From: Azoamicus ciliaticola
GTDB taxonomy: Bacteria; Pseudomonadota; Gammaproteobacteria; UBA6186; Azoamicaceae
NCBI RefSeq assembly: GCF_902860225.1
Contig: NZ_LR794158.1
Span: 124,001 to 188,000, forward strand
Length of the DNA stretch: 64,000 nt
Reading direction: 5' to 3'
This document shows positions 48,201 to 57,002 of the stretch, in pieces; position 1 is the stretch's first letter, and every line of letters begins with the position of its first letter. Made by a program: the position numbers and the translations under genes. Below the pieces are notes generated by a model. It was given only the letters and a program-made list of their open reading frames with translations, was not told the DNA's origin and did not search any database.

Positions 48201-50027
48201 ATGACAAAAGACAAAAATGCAATTATTTTAAAAAAAAATATTAAAATATTTAAAATACTGGCTTCAGCGTTTGCAAATGAAGAAATAACAATCTTACAAT
48301 CACATGATGAGACAGGCAGTTACTATGAAAAAAATATAATTTTACCAAAAAAAATATGCTTAATACAAAAAAAACAATTAAATAAATACTGCTATATATA
48401 CAAGATATTATTTTCTATAATATCAAAAAAACTTAATTTATATATTAGAAATAATAAAGAAAATATAGATTATAAAATATTATTTTCATTAATAACTATT
48501 AAAACAATAAATAAAAAATTAACTCAACATTACAAAAATATTAAAAAAATATTAAAAAAAATATATCCAATAGTAAATAAAACGCGCAGAAACATAACTA
48601 AATTAAATGAAAGATGTTTGCTAATAGAAATAATAATTAAAAAATTAACATATGAAAAAATTAAAGAAAATTTAATACTAAATAAAGAAGAAAAAATATG
48701 GTTATTTGAAATAGAAAATACATTAAATATTGAAGAAAAAAATATAACAGAAAAAACCACTTACCTATATAATAAATTAACAAAAATACACAAAAATTAT
48801 CAAGAACCAACTTTTTATTTATTATGGGGATACATTTATACAAAAAAAGATATTAAAATAAATAAAATAATTAAACAAATAAAACAAAATAAAATTAAAA
48901 AACAAAAATCATCAAATAAATCATTAATAATAAATAAAATAAATAACATTAAAAAACAAAACAATATACAAGCAATATTCGATTATAAAAAAACACATGA
49001 TAAGTATAATAACAATAATAAAAACACAGACAAAAGCACAAGCATTTCGGAAAATAAAAATAAAAATTCTTCAACAACAAATGCAGATCATTCAATAAGT
49101 TTATTGGTAAAATCTAATATAATAAAAACTATAACAACACAAAATAATTATTCTAACAATAAAAAATTAACATATAAAGAATGGGATCACACACAAAATA
49201 CATATAAAAATAATTGGTGTCACCTGTTCATAAAAAACTTACACTCAAAAAATAAAGAAACGTTTAAAATAAATGAAAATATAAAGACAGAGATAAAACT
49301 ATTTAAAAAATATTTTAAATTAATTTTAAATAAAAGTAGTATAAACAAAAAAAAAATAACTGGGTATGATATAGATATAGATTCAATCGTTGATAATTAC
49401 CAAGAAGTATATTGCAATATTTATAATAAAGTATATATACAAAAAAATAAAAAAAGTAAAGACACAGCAGTGCTAATACTAATAGATTCAAGTTTATCAA
49501 CAGAAAGTTTTTATAACGAAACGCAAACTTTAGAAAAACTAAAAACTATAGCATATATAATAGCAGAAGGTATAAATAATACTACAAGTAAATTTATAAT
49601 ATCAACATTTCATAGTAACACACGATATGATTGCAGGTATTTAATTATAAAAGACATAAACGAACAATGGATTAAGAAAAAATATACATTATTAAATATA
49701 AAACCAAATGGTTACACAAGAATAGGCCCAGCTTTAAGACATTCCATAACACTGCTTAAAAAAATAAAAACAGAAAAAAAAATAATAATATTATTAAGCG
49801 ATGGAACACCAACGGATTATGACGAATACGAAGGTCTATATGGATTAAGTGATATTAAAAAAGTAATTACAGAAGCAAATAAACAAAAAATATATATAAA
49901 AACACTTCTTATAAATAATAAAAATAATGATCTTTTTATTAAAACAATGAAAAAACAAAATTGTTATAAGATTGATGATAAATCAAAAATTTATACCAAA
50001 ATAATAAAAATATTCAATTCAATATAA
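48201..50027 (+). CDS. norD: VWA-domain nitric-oxide reductase activation protein NorD
   Basis: Partner of NorQ in NorCB maturation. 608 residues. The N-terminal two thirds are poorly conserved, with a very Asn/Lys-rich stretch (about 225-325). The C-terminal von Willebrand A domain is clear: MIDAS DSSLS at 429-433, later PNGYTRIGPALRHS and LLSDGTPTDYDEYEG. Usual NorD length is about 610-640, so the low-complexity middle keeps length, not sequence. It ends 4 bp from the convergent sco stop. Confidence 0.92.
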   Translation: MTKDKNAIILKKNIKIFKILASAFANEEITILQSHDETGSYYEKNIILPKKICLIQKKQLNKYCYIYKILFSIISKKLNLYIRNNKENIDYKILFSLITIKTINKKLTQHYKNIKKILKKIYPIVNKTRRNITKLNERCLLIEIIIKKLTYEKIKENLILNKEEKIWLFEIENTLNIEEKNITEKTTYLYNKLTKIHKNYQEPTFYLLWGYIYTKKDIKINKIIKQIKQNKIKKQKSSNKSLIINKINNIKKQNNIQAIFDYKKTHDKYNNNNKNTDKSTSISENKNKNSSTTNADHSISLLVKSNIIKTITTQNNYSNNKKLTYKEWDHTQNTYKNNWCHLFIKNLHSKNKETFKINENIKTEIKLFKKYFKLILNKSSINKKKITGYDIDIDSIVDNYQEVYCNIYNKVYIQKNKKSKDTAVLILIDSSLSTESFYNETQTLEKLKTIAYIIAEGINNTTSKFIISTFHSNTRYDCRYLIIKDINEQWIKKKYTLLNIKPNGYTRIGPALRHSITLLKKIKTEKKIIILLSDGTPTDYDEYEGLYGLSDIKKVITEANKQKIYIKTLLINNKNNDLFIKTMKKQNCYKIDDKSKIYTKIIKIFNSI

Positions 50028-50031
50028 TTTT

Positions 50032-50589
50032 TTATTTAAGTGATTTAATTAAATCTATAACACCATCATAATTCTTATCTAAGCCAGGATGATGTAAACG
50101 TATTACACCCTCTTTATCTAAAATTACTATAACATTAGAATGCGTATATTCATCATTCTTTTCTTTCTTATACTTTATTCCCGTAGCCAATGCTATTCTT
50201 AATGTTTCGCTCTTATTGGTCTTACATAAATTCCATCTATCAGGACCAAACTTTTTTTCATTAAAAAACTTCTTTAAAACATCCACAGAATCTCTATCTG
50301 GATCTAAAGAAATTAATAAAAAATTAACATCATATTTTAAATCTTCTGATAACAATTTTTCTATTGCTTTCATATTTGATATTATAACAGGACAAACTGT
50401 TTTGCATCTTGTGTAAATCATAGAAAAAACCTGAATTTTACCACTAAACTTTGGAAAATCAAGAATTTCACCATTATAATTTATTAACCTAGAATTCAAA
50501 TTATAAATAGAATTACCAGAAAAAGAAAACACAGAAAAAGAAAACGTCAAAAAAAATAAAAACAAAAAAAATTTATTTATCTTTAGCAC
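50032..50589 (-). CDS. SCO1/SenC-family copper chaperone-like protein
   Basis: Thioredoxin-fold protein that in relatives delivers copper or reduces cysteines at a copper site. 185 residues, signal peptide (about 1-24), C62 and C66 (CKTVC) and H150 (EYTHSNVI), i.e. all three copper ligands. Start is GTG at 50589 with GGGG 7 bp upstream, inside the nirV 3' end (17-bp overlap). Last gene of norC-norB-nirK-nirV-sco. No cytochrome oxidase is in the window, so the client is more likely NirK or a N2O reductase elsewhere. The client is inferred. Confidence 0.9.
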   Translation of the reverse strand: MLKINKFFLFLFFLTFSFSVFSFSGNSIYNLNSRLINYNGEILDFPKFSGKIQVFSMIYTRCKTVCPVIISNMKAIEKLLSEDLKYDVNFLLISLDPDRDSVDVLKKFFNEKKFGPDRWNLCKTNKSETLRIALATGIKYKKEKNDEYTHSNVIVILDKEGVIRLHHPGLDKNYDGVIDLIKSLK

Positions 50590-51343
50590 ATCTAAACCCC
50601 AATTTAATCATAGTATAATTAGCATCTAAAGTATTTCTAAAAGCAAATCTTAAAAAAGCTATATAATCTGCAGGATCAATAGCATTAGTAGATGTAGCTC
50701 CACAGTATAATAGTTCCTCTAATCCTCCACCTTCAGCATCAGTATTAATTAATATAACACTATTAAAATCATGTACCCATTCCCATAAAAAAAAATGTAT
50801 ACCACATGCACCAAAAAAATTACATGGCATATCAAAAACTGTTGATATATCATTTAAACTAGAATTAATATACAAACTTAACAAATTAAAATATCCAGGT
50901 TCACTTTTACCATTTATAGTTTTAGCTCCAACAGAACCAACGTATTCCCATTCATCTACACTAGGCAATCTAGAATCATAAAAATTACAAAAAGCATCAG
51001 AAGAAAACCATGACACATTAACAACTGGTTTATCAGCATAAATTACAAAATTATCTATATTACTCCAATAATTTAAATATGAATCATCAACCAAAATATC
51101 TTTTTTAGTCAAAGTATCCCAAAAAGGATTATTTAAAACAAAAATAAGATAATCAAAATTAGTAACTTGATATTTATCTAAATAAAAACTATCAACTTCA
51201 TGCTCTAAATAATCCAAATTTGAATTTCTAAATAAAGGAACATAATTACCATTTGGAATGAACACCATACATCTACAAAAACATTCGTTACAAAAAATAA
51301 GTAAAAAGAGATTTAAAAATAAAAATTTACATATGGAGTTCAT
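50573..51343 (-). CDS. nirV: NirV-like protein (formylglycine-generating-enzyme fold)
   Basis: Exported protein of the FGE-sulfatase/EgtB fold family; NirV is the member often encoded next to nirK, with unknown function. From ATG 51343 the protein has 256 residues with a signal peptide (about 1-22). Family marks: YQVTNFDYLIFV, PVVNVSWFSSDAFCNF, RLPSVDEWEYVGSVGA, and the C-terminal FAFRNTLDANY and GFRCAKD. A longer frame starting upstream would overlap nirK and is rejected. It lies 7 bp after nirK. Confidence 0.85.
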   Translation of the reverse strand: MNSICKFLFLNLFLLIFCNECFCRCMVFIPNGNYVPLFRNSNLDYLEHEVDSFYLDKYQVTNFDYLIFVLNNPFWDTLTKKDILVDDSYLNYWSNIDNFVIYADKPVVNVSWFSSDAFCNFYDSRLPSVDEWEYVGSVGAKTINGKSEPGYFNLLSLYINSSLNDISTVFDMPCNFFGACGIHFFLWEWVHDFNSVILINTDAEGGGLEELLYCGATSTNAIDPADYIAFLRFAFRNTLDANYTMIKLGFRCAKDK

Positions 51344-51350
51344 AACATTT

Positions 51351-52349
51351 CTAGAATTTACCCTTATCAGAATAAATTTCCTTATTTTCCTTACCAATAA
51401 CCTTCAATATTCCAACAGCACCTTTATTAAATGCTCTGAAAATAGAATGATCTACTAAAACATAATTGCCAGGAACTTTTAATCCAAATTCAACCATAGT
51501 TGCTCCACCAGCAGGAACTAAAGTAGTTTGAACATTTAAATTAGGTACACTTCCAGCTTCAGTATAAACTTTATCAAAAATAAGTCCAATTACATGAAAA
51601 GAAGAAACTAAATTAGGACCACCATTGCCAAAAAATATTCTTACATAATCTCCAACATTTGCAACCAACGCTTTATTATCAACAAGAGAGCCAACTCTAC
51701 CATTAAAAACAACATATTCAGGAAACTCCATTACAGCTCTTTCTTGACTAAATCCATGAAGTCCTTTTTGACCGAAAAGATTATCTGTATAAAACTCAGA
51801 TTGAACTATATAAAATTCTTTATCAGCTTTAGATAAACCTTTATAAGGTTCAACTAACATTAATCCATACATTCCATTAGCAATATGTAAAGGAACTGGA
51901 GGTGTTGCGCAATGATATATATACAGGCCTGGATTTAAAGCTTTAAAAGAAAAAACAGAAGTACGACCAGGAGAAGTATTAGAAACAGCAGCGCCACCAC
52001 CAGGACCGGTAACTGAGTGTAAATCTATATTATGAGGTACTTTACTATTCTTATTATTATGTAAAGTAAATTCAACTATATCATCTTGTCTAACCCTAAT
52101 AAATTTACCTGGAACAGAACCATCAAAAGTCCAAAAATGATATCTTACACCATCATCTAATTCTTTAGTTAATTCAATTGTTTCGAATTTAACAACAACA
52201 TTAGCAGGATAATTTCTTTTTATAGGAGGAGGTACATCTGGTGCAAAAGTAGTAATTGCATCTATACGTACCAAATCTTTACTAAAAGAAACATTGAAAA
52301 AGCTAAAATAAAAAAATACACTAAAAATTAAAATAAAAATTTTCTTCAT
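51351..52349 (-). CDS. nirK: Copper-containing nitrite reductase
   Basis: Reduces nitrite to NO in the periplasm. 332 residues with a Sec-type signal peptide (about 1-23; no twin arginine). Two cupredoxin domains. Type 1 copper ligands H106, C147, H155, M160; type 2 ligands H111, H146, H301; catalytic D109 and H252. All are intact, so the enzyme should be active. The GPGGGAAV and YHCATPPVPLHIANGMYG stretches are as in characterised NirK. It lies 16 bp after norB in norC-norB-nirK-nirV-sco. Base composition matches neighbours; no sign of recent transfer. Confidence 0.98.
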   Translation of the reverse strand: MKKIFILIFSVFFYFSFFNVSFSKDLVRIDAITTFAPDVPPPIKRNYPANVVVKFETIELTKELDDGVRYHFWTFDGSVPGKFIRVRQDDIVEFTLHNNKNSKVPHNIDLHSVTGPGGGAAVSNTSPGRTSVFSFKALNPGLYIYHCATPPVPLHIANGMYGLMLVEPYKGLSKADKEFYIVQSEFYTDNLFGQKGLHGFSQERAVMEFPEYVVFNGRVGSLVDNKALVANVGDYVRIFFGNGGPNLVSSFHVIGLIFDKVYTEAGSVPNLNVQTTLVPAGGATMVEFGLKVPGNYVLVDHSIFRAFNKGAVGILKVIGKENKEIYSDKGKF

Positions 52350-52365
52350 AAATAAACCTTAAAAA

Positions 52366-53697
52366 TTATGAGAATTTAGCAACTTTAGGCAAACCAGATT
52401 TTATAAAAACAAAAACAAATGACAAAATACCGGTTATAAAAAATGAAGCAAAAAATATTAAACAACCAAAATAAAATTTCAACTCATCTCTAACTACAAA
52501 AAAATCTAAATCTAACATACGCTCCAAATAAACTTGCAAAATACCAATTACACCAAAACACAAAACCATACCAATCATACCTGTATTAGCAGCCCAAAAT
52601 GCATATTTAGAGAGCTTATGAGAATATACAGCTTTGCTATTAGTAATTATTGGTAATGTATAAGTTATCATAGCAAAAACTATCATAGCGTAAGCACCCC
52701 AAAAAGCCATGTGTCCATGCATAGCAGTTACAAACGTTCCGTGCGTATATATATTTATTCCAGGTAATGTGTGAACCATACCTAAGAAACCAGCACCAAA
52801 AAAAGCCATAGCAGCACATCCTAAAGTCCAAGTTAAAGCAATTTTATTTGGATGTTCTATAACTCTATTACTATAAACATAGTATGCGTAAAAAGTCATA
52901 CCTAAAAAAGCAAGAGGTTCTAAAGCGCTAAAAAAACCACCAACAAATAACCAATATTGAGGTGTACCAATCCAATAATAATGATGTCCTGTACCCAAAA
53001 CTCCACTTAAAAATGTTAATCCTATTATTATATACAACCATTTCTCTAAAATTTCTCTATCAACACCGGTTAATTTTATTAATAAAAAAGCTAACATAGC
53101 CCCTAAAATTAATTCCCAAACACCTTCAACCCACAAATGAACTACCCACCATCTCCAAAAAGAATCATTTGTTTGATTTGTTGTGTCAATCATACCAGGC
53201 AAATACAAAAGTGCAGCTGCAAACAAACCAAAGAATAAAATTAAACTTGTGGTAGTTCTTTTTTTTGCCCTTAAAAGAGTCAATCCAATTAAACCCAAAA
53301 ACAACAAAACATCAATAACGACTAAATAATCTAAAGCTCGTGGTATTTCTAAAAATTTTCTTCCTTCCCACCAATTTAAATGAAATCCAATTATAGCAAC
53401 AACACCAACAACTACTAACGCAACATACTGAACAACTGCTAAGGGCAAAGAAACTAATTCCATATCTACTTCTTCAGGAATGATATAATAAGCTGCGCCC
53501 ATAAACCCGCTTAATAACCAAACAACAAGCAAATTGTTATGAGTAGCTCTGGCAACATTAAAAGGAATTATTTCATGTAAAACATCATATCCTAAATGAG
53601 CTGTAGCCATTATTAATCCATACACTAACTGTAGAACTAATAAAAGCAATGAAGTAGCAAAAAAATAATATGCTATCTGCTGAGATTTAAACTTCAT
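52366..53697 (-). CDS. norB: Nitric oxide reductase subunit B (cNOR type)
   Basis: Membrane catalytic subunit reducing two NO to N2O. 443 residues, 12 helices. Histidines for heme b and b3: H53, H327 and H329. FeB ligands H187, H238, H239 and E191; second glutamate E260. The short form without the N-terminal quinol-oxidising extension identifies cNOR, which takes electrons from NorC, not qNOR. Conservation is high. ATG 13 bp after norC. Depends on NorQ/NorD, encoded 3 kb away. Confidence 0.98.
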   Translation of the reverse strand: MKFKSQQIAYYFFATSLLLLVLQLVYGLIMATAHLGYDVLHEIIPFNVARATHNNLLVVWLLSGFMGAAYYIIPEEVDMELVSLPLAVVQYVALVVVGVVAIIGFHLNWWEGRKFLEIPRALDYLVVIDVLLFLGLIGLTLLRAKKRTTTSLILFFGLFAAALLYLPGMIDTTNQTNDSFWRWWVVHLWVEGVWELILGAMLAFLLIKLTGVDREILEKWLYIIIGLTFLSGVLGTGHHYYWIGTPQYWLFVGGFFSALEPLAFLGMTFYAYYVYSNRVIEHPNKIALTWTLGCAAMAFFGAGFLGMVHTLPGINIYTHGTFVTAMHGHMAFWGAYAMIVFAMITYTLPIITNSKAVYSHKLSKYAFWAANTGMIGMVLCFGVIGILQVYLERMLDLDFFVVRDELKFYFGCLIFFASFFITGILSFVFVFIKSGLPKVAKFS

Positions 53698-53710
53698 AAA
53701 ACACCACTAA

Positions 53711-54409
53711 TTATTTTTGTTTTGATAAAAATTCTGATAATTCTAAAATTGTAGACTCAGATAATGGAAATTTAGGCATTAACGATCCCTTTTTAACGGC
53801 ATTAGGATCACGCAACCATTTTTCAAAAAAAGCCTTATCTCGAATATTTCCAATACCATCTAAATTAGGTGCAGGTTCTATCCTGTTACCCTTACCATTT
53901 AAAATATGACAAGTTAAACATAACTTATCAAAAATAACTGGTTTAGCAATATCTGATGCTAAATTACCAGAAACAACGGGTTGAATATGTTTTTTCAAAT
54001 ATGGTTCTGCAGGGAATCCATTCAAATCAACCTCACTACACCACTTTAAAAATGCAATTAAATCATCTATTTCTCCATCAGAAAAATCATATTTAACCAT
54101 TTTTCTTTTACCTGGATACATAGCTAAAGGATCTTTTAAAAATATTTTAATAAATTCTTCGCTACGTCTAACATAAACTTTTGTTAACTCTGGTGCGTAA
54201 TAAGCTCCTTCTCCAAAAATTGTATGGCATCCCATACAATTATTACTTTCCCATATATTTTTACCTCTTATAACACTTTCAGTTATATTCTGCTCATTTG
54301 TTTGATCAGGTATTTTTTTTAAAGTGTCATAACTCAAAAATAAAAATACTATCACAGCAGTAACCGTTACAACTGTAAATATTTTTAATGAATCAGATTT
54401 TGATAACAT
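53711..54409 (-). CDS. norC: Nitric oxide reductase subunit C with an extra cytochrome c domain
   Basis: Membrane-anchored cytochrome c that passes electrons to NorB. 232 residues, against about 146 for ordinary NorC. N-terminal anchor helix (about 9-27). First heme site CMGCH at 58-62 with M104 as likely axial ligand: the NorC domain. A second heme site CLTCH at 164-168 with M211 forms an additional C-terminal class I cytochrome domain. The protein thus appears to be dihemic. First gene of norC-norB-nirK-nirV-sco, directly behind a good promoter. Confidence 0.93.
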   Translation of the reverse strand: MLSKSDSLKIFTVVTVTAVIVFLFLSYDTLKKIPDQTNEQNITESVIRGKNIWESNNCMGCHTIFGEGAYYAPELTKVYVRRSEEFIKIFLKDPLAMYPGKRKMVKYDFSDGEIDDLIAFLKWCSEVDLNGFPAEPYLKKHIQPVVSGNLASDIAKPVIFDKLCLTCHILNGKGNRIEPAPNLDGIGNIRDKAFFEKWLRDPNAVKKGSLMPKFPLSESTILELSEFLSKQK

Positions 54410-54440
54410 TTTAATTCTATAAAAAAATTAATAACGACTC

Positions 54441-54469
54441 ATTGTAACATAATAACAAAAAATTATCAA
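54441..54469 (-). promoter_or_regulatory. Sigma-70-type promoter of the norC-norB-nirK operon
   Basis: On the minus strand TTGATA (54469-54464), a 17-bp spacer and TACAAT (54446-54441), with transcription start expected about 25 bp before the norC ATG. No TTGAT-N4-ATCAA (FNR/DNR) palindrome lies in this 71-bp gap. Confidence 0.65.
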
Positions 54470-54480
54470 TGTCATTAAAA

Positions 54481-54855
54481 TTACTCAGAAGAACTCATAA
54501 ATTCAATAACAGAAACTAAATTTTCATCTGTGCAATCACTACAAGTACCTTTTGGTGGCATACCTTTATCCGTTCCTGATTTTGCTGTTTCAAGCAATTC
54601 ATTTATACTATTCCAATCCTTTGGTTTATCAGCCACTATACTATTTTTTTCCACTGCTCTATCATAGGCAAGTTTTTTTCTTTCGTTCCAAGCGCTTAAA
54701 TCTTGTGCTGCTGGAGCCCCAAACATAGAAGCCATACCAGGAGAATGACATACAGTACAATATCTATCAAAAATGTCTTTACCAGAACCAGATTCTGCAG
54801 ACAAAGAAAATGAAAAAAACAAAACAAAACTAAAAATTAAATAAAGTATTCTCAT
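54481..54855 (-). CDS. Cytochrome c5 family protein
   Basis: Periplasmic monoheme electron carrier. 124 residues with a signal peptide (about 1-20), heme motif CTVCH at 33-37, likely axial M99 in KGMPPKG, and the C105/C108 pair (TCSDC) typical of cytochrome c5. It lies upstream of norC on the same strand and could donate electrons to NorC or NirK; in gammaproteobacteria c5 can serve both. The donor role is inferred. Confidence 0.93.
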   Translation of the reverse strand: MRILYLIFSFVLFFSFSLSAESGSGKDIFDRYCTVCHSPGMASMFGAPAAQDLSAWNERKKLAYDRAVEKNSIVADKPKDWNSINELLETAKSGTDKGMPPKGTCSDCTDENLVSVIEFMSSSE

Positions 54856-54869
54856 ATTACTCTCTCAGT

Positions 54870-55478
54870 TTATAAATTTTTATAATTAGATTTTAAAAAA
54901 CTACCAATTCCATCAGAAGATGGCTTAATTCCAGAACTACCACTAACCCATCCAGCTTGACAAACATTTCCATATTCATTATAAAAAGAAATGGCATCAA
55001 ACAATCTAACGTATTCATCAATATTTCTACCTATAGGAAAATCATTGATATGTTGAACTCTTACAGTCTTAAATACATCTAAAACAAAAGAAGCTCTATA
55101 TGATACACCACTAATATCATCTAGTATCCCCAAATAACTACTAATATCTTTTTTTATATCAGAAAGCAAAACATAATTTAAACTTCCACCCAATCCACCA
55201 TTTTCTAAAGATGTCTTTATCCAAGCATTATGTGAATAACAAGAGTCTACAGATATACCTAAAACTTCCACATTTCTTGATTTAAAATCATTTATTCTAT
55301 TATTAATAGCTATTAGTTCAGAAGGGCAAACAAAAGTAAAATCCATAGGATAAAAAAATATCAAAATATTTTTATTTTCAGTTTCTTTATAAAAATTAAA
55401 ATTTTTATTTATAGATCCATTAGCCATAACAGCAGGAATAGTAAAATCTATAAACTTTTTACCAATAAAATTTTTCAT
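54870..55478 (-). CDS. Typical 2-Cys peroxiredoxin (AhpC/Prx1 type)
   Basis: Reduces H2O2, organic peroxides or peroxynitrite. From ATG 55478 the protein has 202 residues; the longer TTG start adds four residues without support. Peroxidatic C51 in FVCPSE and resolving C173 in VCQAGW are present, with NAWIKTSLENGGLGGSLNY and the GVSYRASF strand. Located between a protease and cytochrome c5. A role against peroxynitrite arising from NO is plausible but not shown. The electron donor (thioredoxin or AhpF) is not in the window. Confidence 0.95.
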   Translation of the reverse strand: MKNFIGKKFIDFTIPAVMANGSINKNFNFYKETENKNILIFFYPMDFTFVCPSELIAINNRINDFKSRNVEVLGISVDSCYSHNAWIKTSLENGGLGGSLNYVLLSDIKKDISSYLGILDDISGVSYRASFVLDVFKTVRVQHINDFPIGRNIDEYVRLFDAISFYNEYGNVCQAGWVSGSSGIKPSSDGIGSFLKSNYKNL

Positions 55479-55553
55479 AAAATTGTCCAAAAAAAATTTA
55501 AATATAATATAATAATAAATTAAAAAAATATCAATTAAAAAAATATTTAAAAA

Positions 55554-56681
55554 TTATTGGTCTTTAGGAACTTGACTTATTAAAACGGAAAAAGAATAAA
55601 ACTTAAATTTTCTAAAAACTTCTATAGAATAATTCTTATTTGGTTGCAAAGAACCAACTAGCTTAACAGCTTCACTAACAGATTTAACATCAATATTATT
55701 TATTTTAACTATAATATCACCTGGTAAAATACCAGCTTTCTGCGCTGGGCTATTTCTTATAACTCCTTGAACATAAACACCATAATCTTCACTATATCCT
55801 AAGCGAGATTTAAGTTCATTGCTAATATCCTGCAATTGCGCACCTATCCAACCCCTAACTATATGACCAGTTTTTATTAATTGTTCCATAATGTCTTTTG
55901 CTAAATTTATAGGTATTGCGAACCCAATTCCTTGACTTCCTCCAGATCTAGAAATTATAGCTAAATTAATCCCAACTAAATTTCCATGAACATCTATAAG
56001 TGCTCCACCAGAATTTCCAGGGTTTATAGCAGCATCTGTTTGTATTAAATTATCTAACCAACCACCAAAAGACACTTGTTGTTCATTTGATCTTGCGCTA
56101 ACAGAACCTAATCCACTAACTATTCCTTGCGTAACTGTATTATCAAAACCAAAAGGATTGCCTATAGCTAGAACAACATCTCCAACTCTAAGAATATCAG
56201 AATTTCCCAAAGATATAACAGGTAAATTATTTAACAATTCTTTTTTCTTTATTTTCAAAATAGCTAAATCCGTTCTAGTATCACTGCCAACAAGTTCAAC
56301 AGCACTAGAAGAACCATTATACAATTTAACAGATATTGAATTAGAATCTTTTATAACATGATTATTAGTCAAGATATAACCAAGCTTATCAACAATAACT
56401 CCAGATCCTAACCCCTGTTGAAAATGTTTGTTTAATGGATTGCTTTTATTCTCATAATTATCCTGAGGTATTTCTCCAAAAAAAAACTTAAAAACCGGAT
56501 CATCAAAAGACGGATGAGGAGTATACTGTATTTCCTGCACTGTTTGTATGCTTACAACAGCATGAACAGCTTTTTCTACAGCTCTAGCATAAGAAATATT
56601 TTCACAAACAAATTCCTCATTATTTGCAAAAACAAAATTAAAAAAGTAAAATAAAGAAACCACATAAAAAAACCTGCTCAT
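55554..56681 (-). CDS. DegS/DegQ-like periplasmic serine protease with one PDZ domain
   Basis: Envelope quality-control protease. 375 residues, cleavable signal peptide (about 1-19), trypsin-like domain with H108 (TNNHVI), D138 (TDLAILKI) and S224 (PGNSGGAL), and a single C-terminal PDZ domain (about 275-370; GVYVQGVIRNSPAQKAGILPGD). One PDZ and the length suit DegS/AlgW rather than DegP, but the cleavable-looking signal peptide leaves DegQ-like trimming possible. No rpoE-rse genes are in the window, so the classical signalling role cannot be assumed. Confidence 0.9.
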   Translation of the reverse strand: MSRFFYVVSLFYFFNFVFANNEEFVCENISYARAVEKAVHAVVSIQTVQEIQYTPHPSFDDPVFKFFFGEIPQDNYENKSNPLNKHFQQGLGSGVIVDKLGYILTNNHVIKDSNSISVKLYNGSSSAVELVGSDTRTDLAILKIKKKELLNNLPVISLGNSDILRVGDVVLAIGNPFGFDNTVTQGIVSGLGSVSARSNEQQVSFGGWLDNLIQTDAAINPGNSGGALIDVHGNLVGINLAIISRSGGSQGIGFAIPINLAKDIMEQLIKTGHIVRGWIGAQLQDISNELKSRLGYSEDYGVYVQGVIRNSPAQKAGILPGDIIVKINNIDVKSVSEAVKLVGSLQPNKNYSIEVFRKFKFYSFSVLISQVPKDQ

Positions 56682-56801
56682 AAAACATGCCTGTAAAGAA
56701 AAAATTTAATAGATAATACTATTATAAAACAATTTCGACAATATGTATTAATTTTTTTTTTCAAATATAGTAAAATAAAGAAATAATTACAAGGAGATAT
56801 T

Positions 56802-56996
56802 ATGGGATTCGGTAGTATAAGTCCAATGTCATTGCTATTAATATTTTTAATAATAATAGTATTATTTGGCACAAAAAAATTAAGAAATATAGGAGAAGAT
56901 CTAGGTCATGCTTTTAAAAGTTTCAGAAGAGGACTACAACAAATAGATGATGATAAAAAGAAAATAGAAAATAAAAAAGACGAAGAAGAAAAATAA
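56802..56996 (+). CDS. tatA: Twin-arginine translocase subunit TatA
   Basis: Pore-forming Tat component. 64 residues: a short N-terminal helix (about 8-23), FGTKKLRNIGEDLGHAFKSFRRG amphipathic helix, charged Lys/Asp/Glu tail. ATG with AAGGAG eight bases upstream, one of the best ribosome sites here. It is followed after 6 bp by a tiny tatB-like frame. tatC is not in the window. Confidence 0.95.
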   Translation: MGFGSISPMSLLLIFLIIIVLFGTKKLRNIGEDLGHAFKSFRRGLQQIDDDKKKIENKKDEEEK

Positions 56997-57002
56997 AAAG
57001 TT

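Noticed and set aside
50573..51397. Longer nirV reading starting upstream inside nirK
   Set aside because: The added residues are charged and precede a normal signal peptide; ATG 51343 gives a standard exported protein.
50032..54409. Recent horizontal transfer of nirK-norCB
   Set aside because: Base composition, start-codon style and tight overlaps match the neighbouring genes, and there are no mobile-element or integrase remnants.
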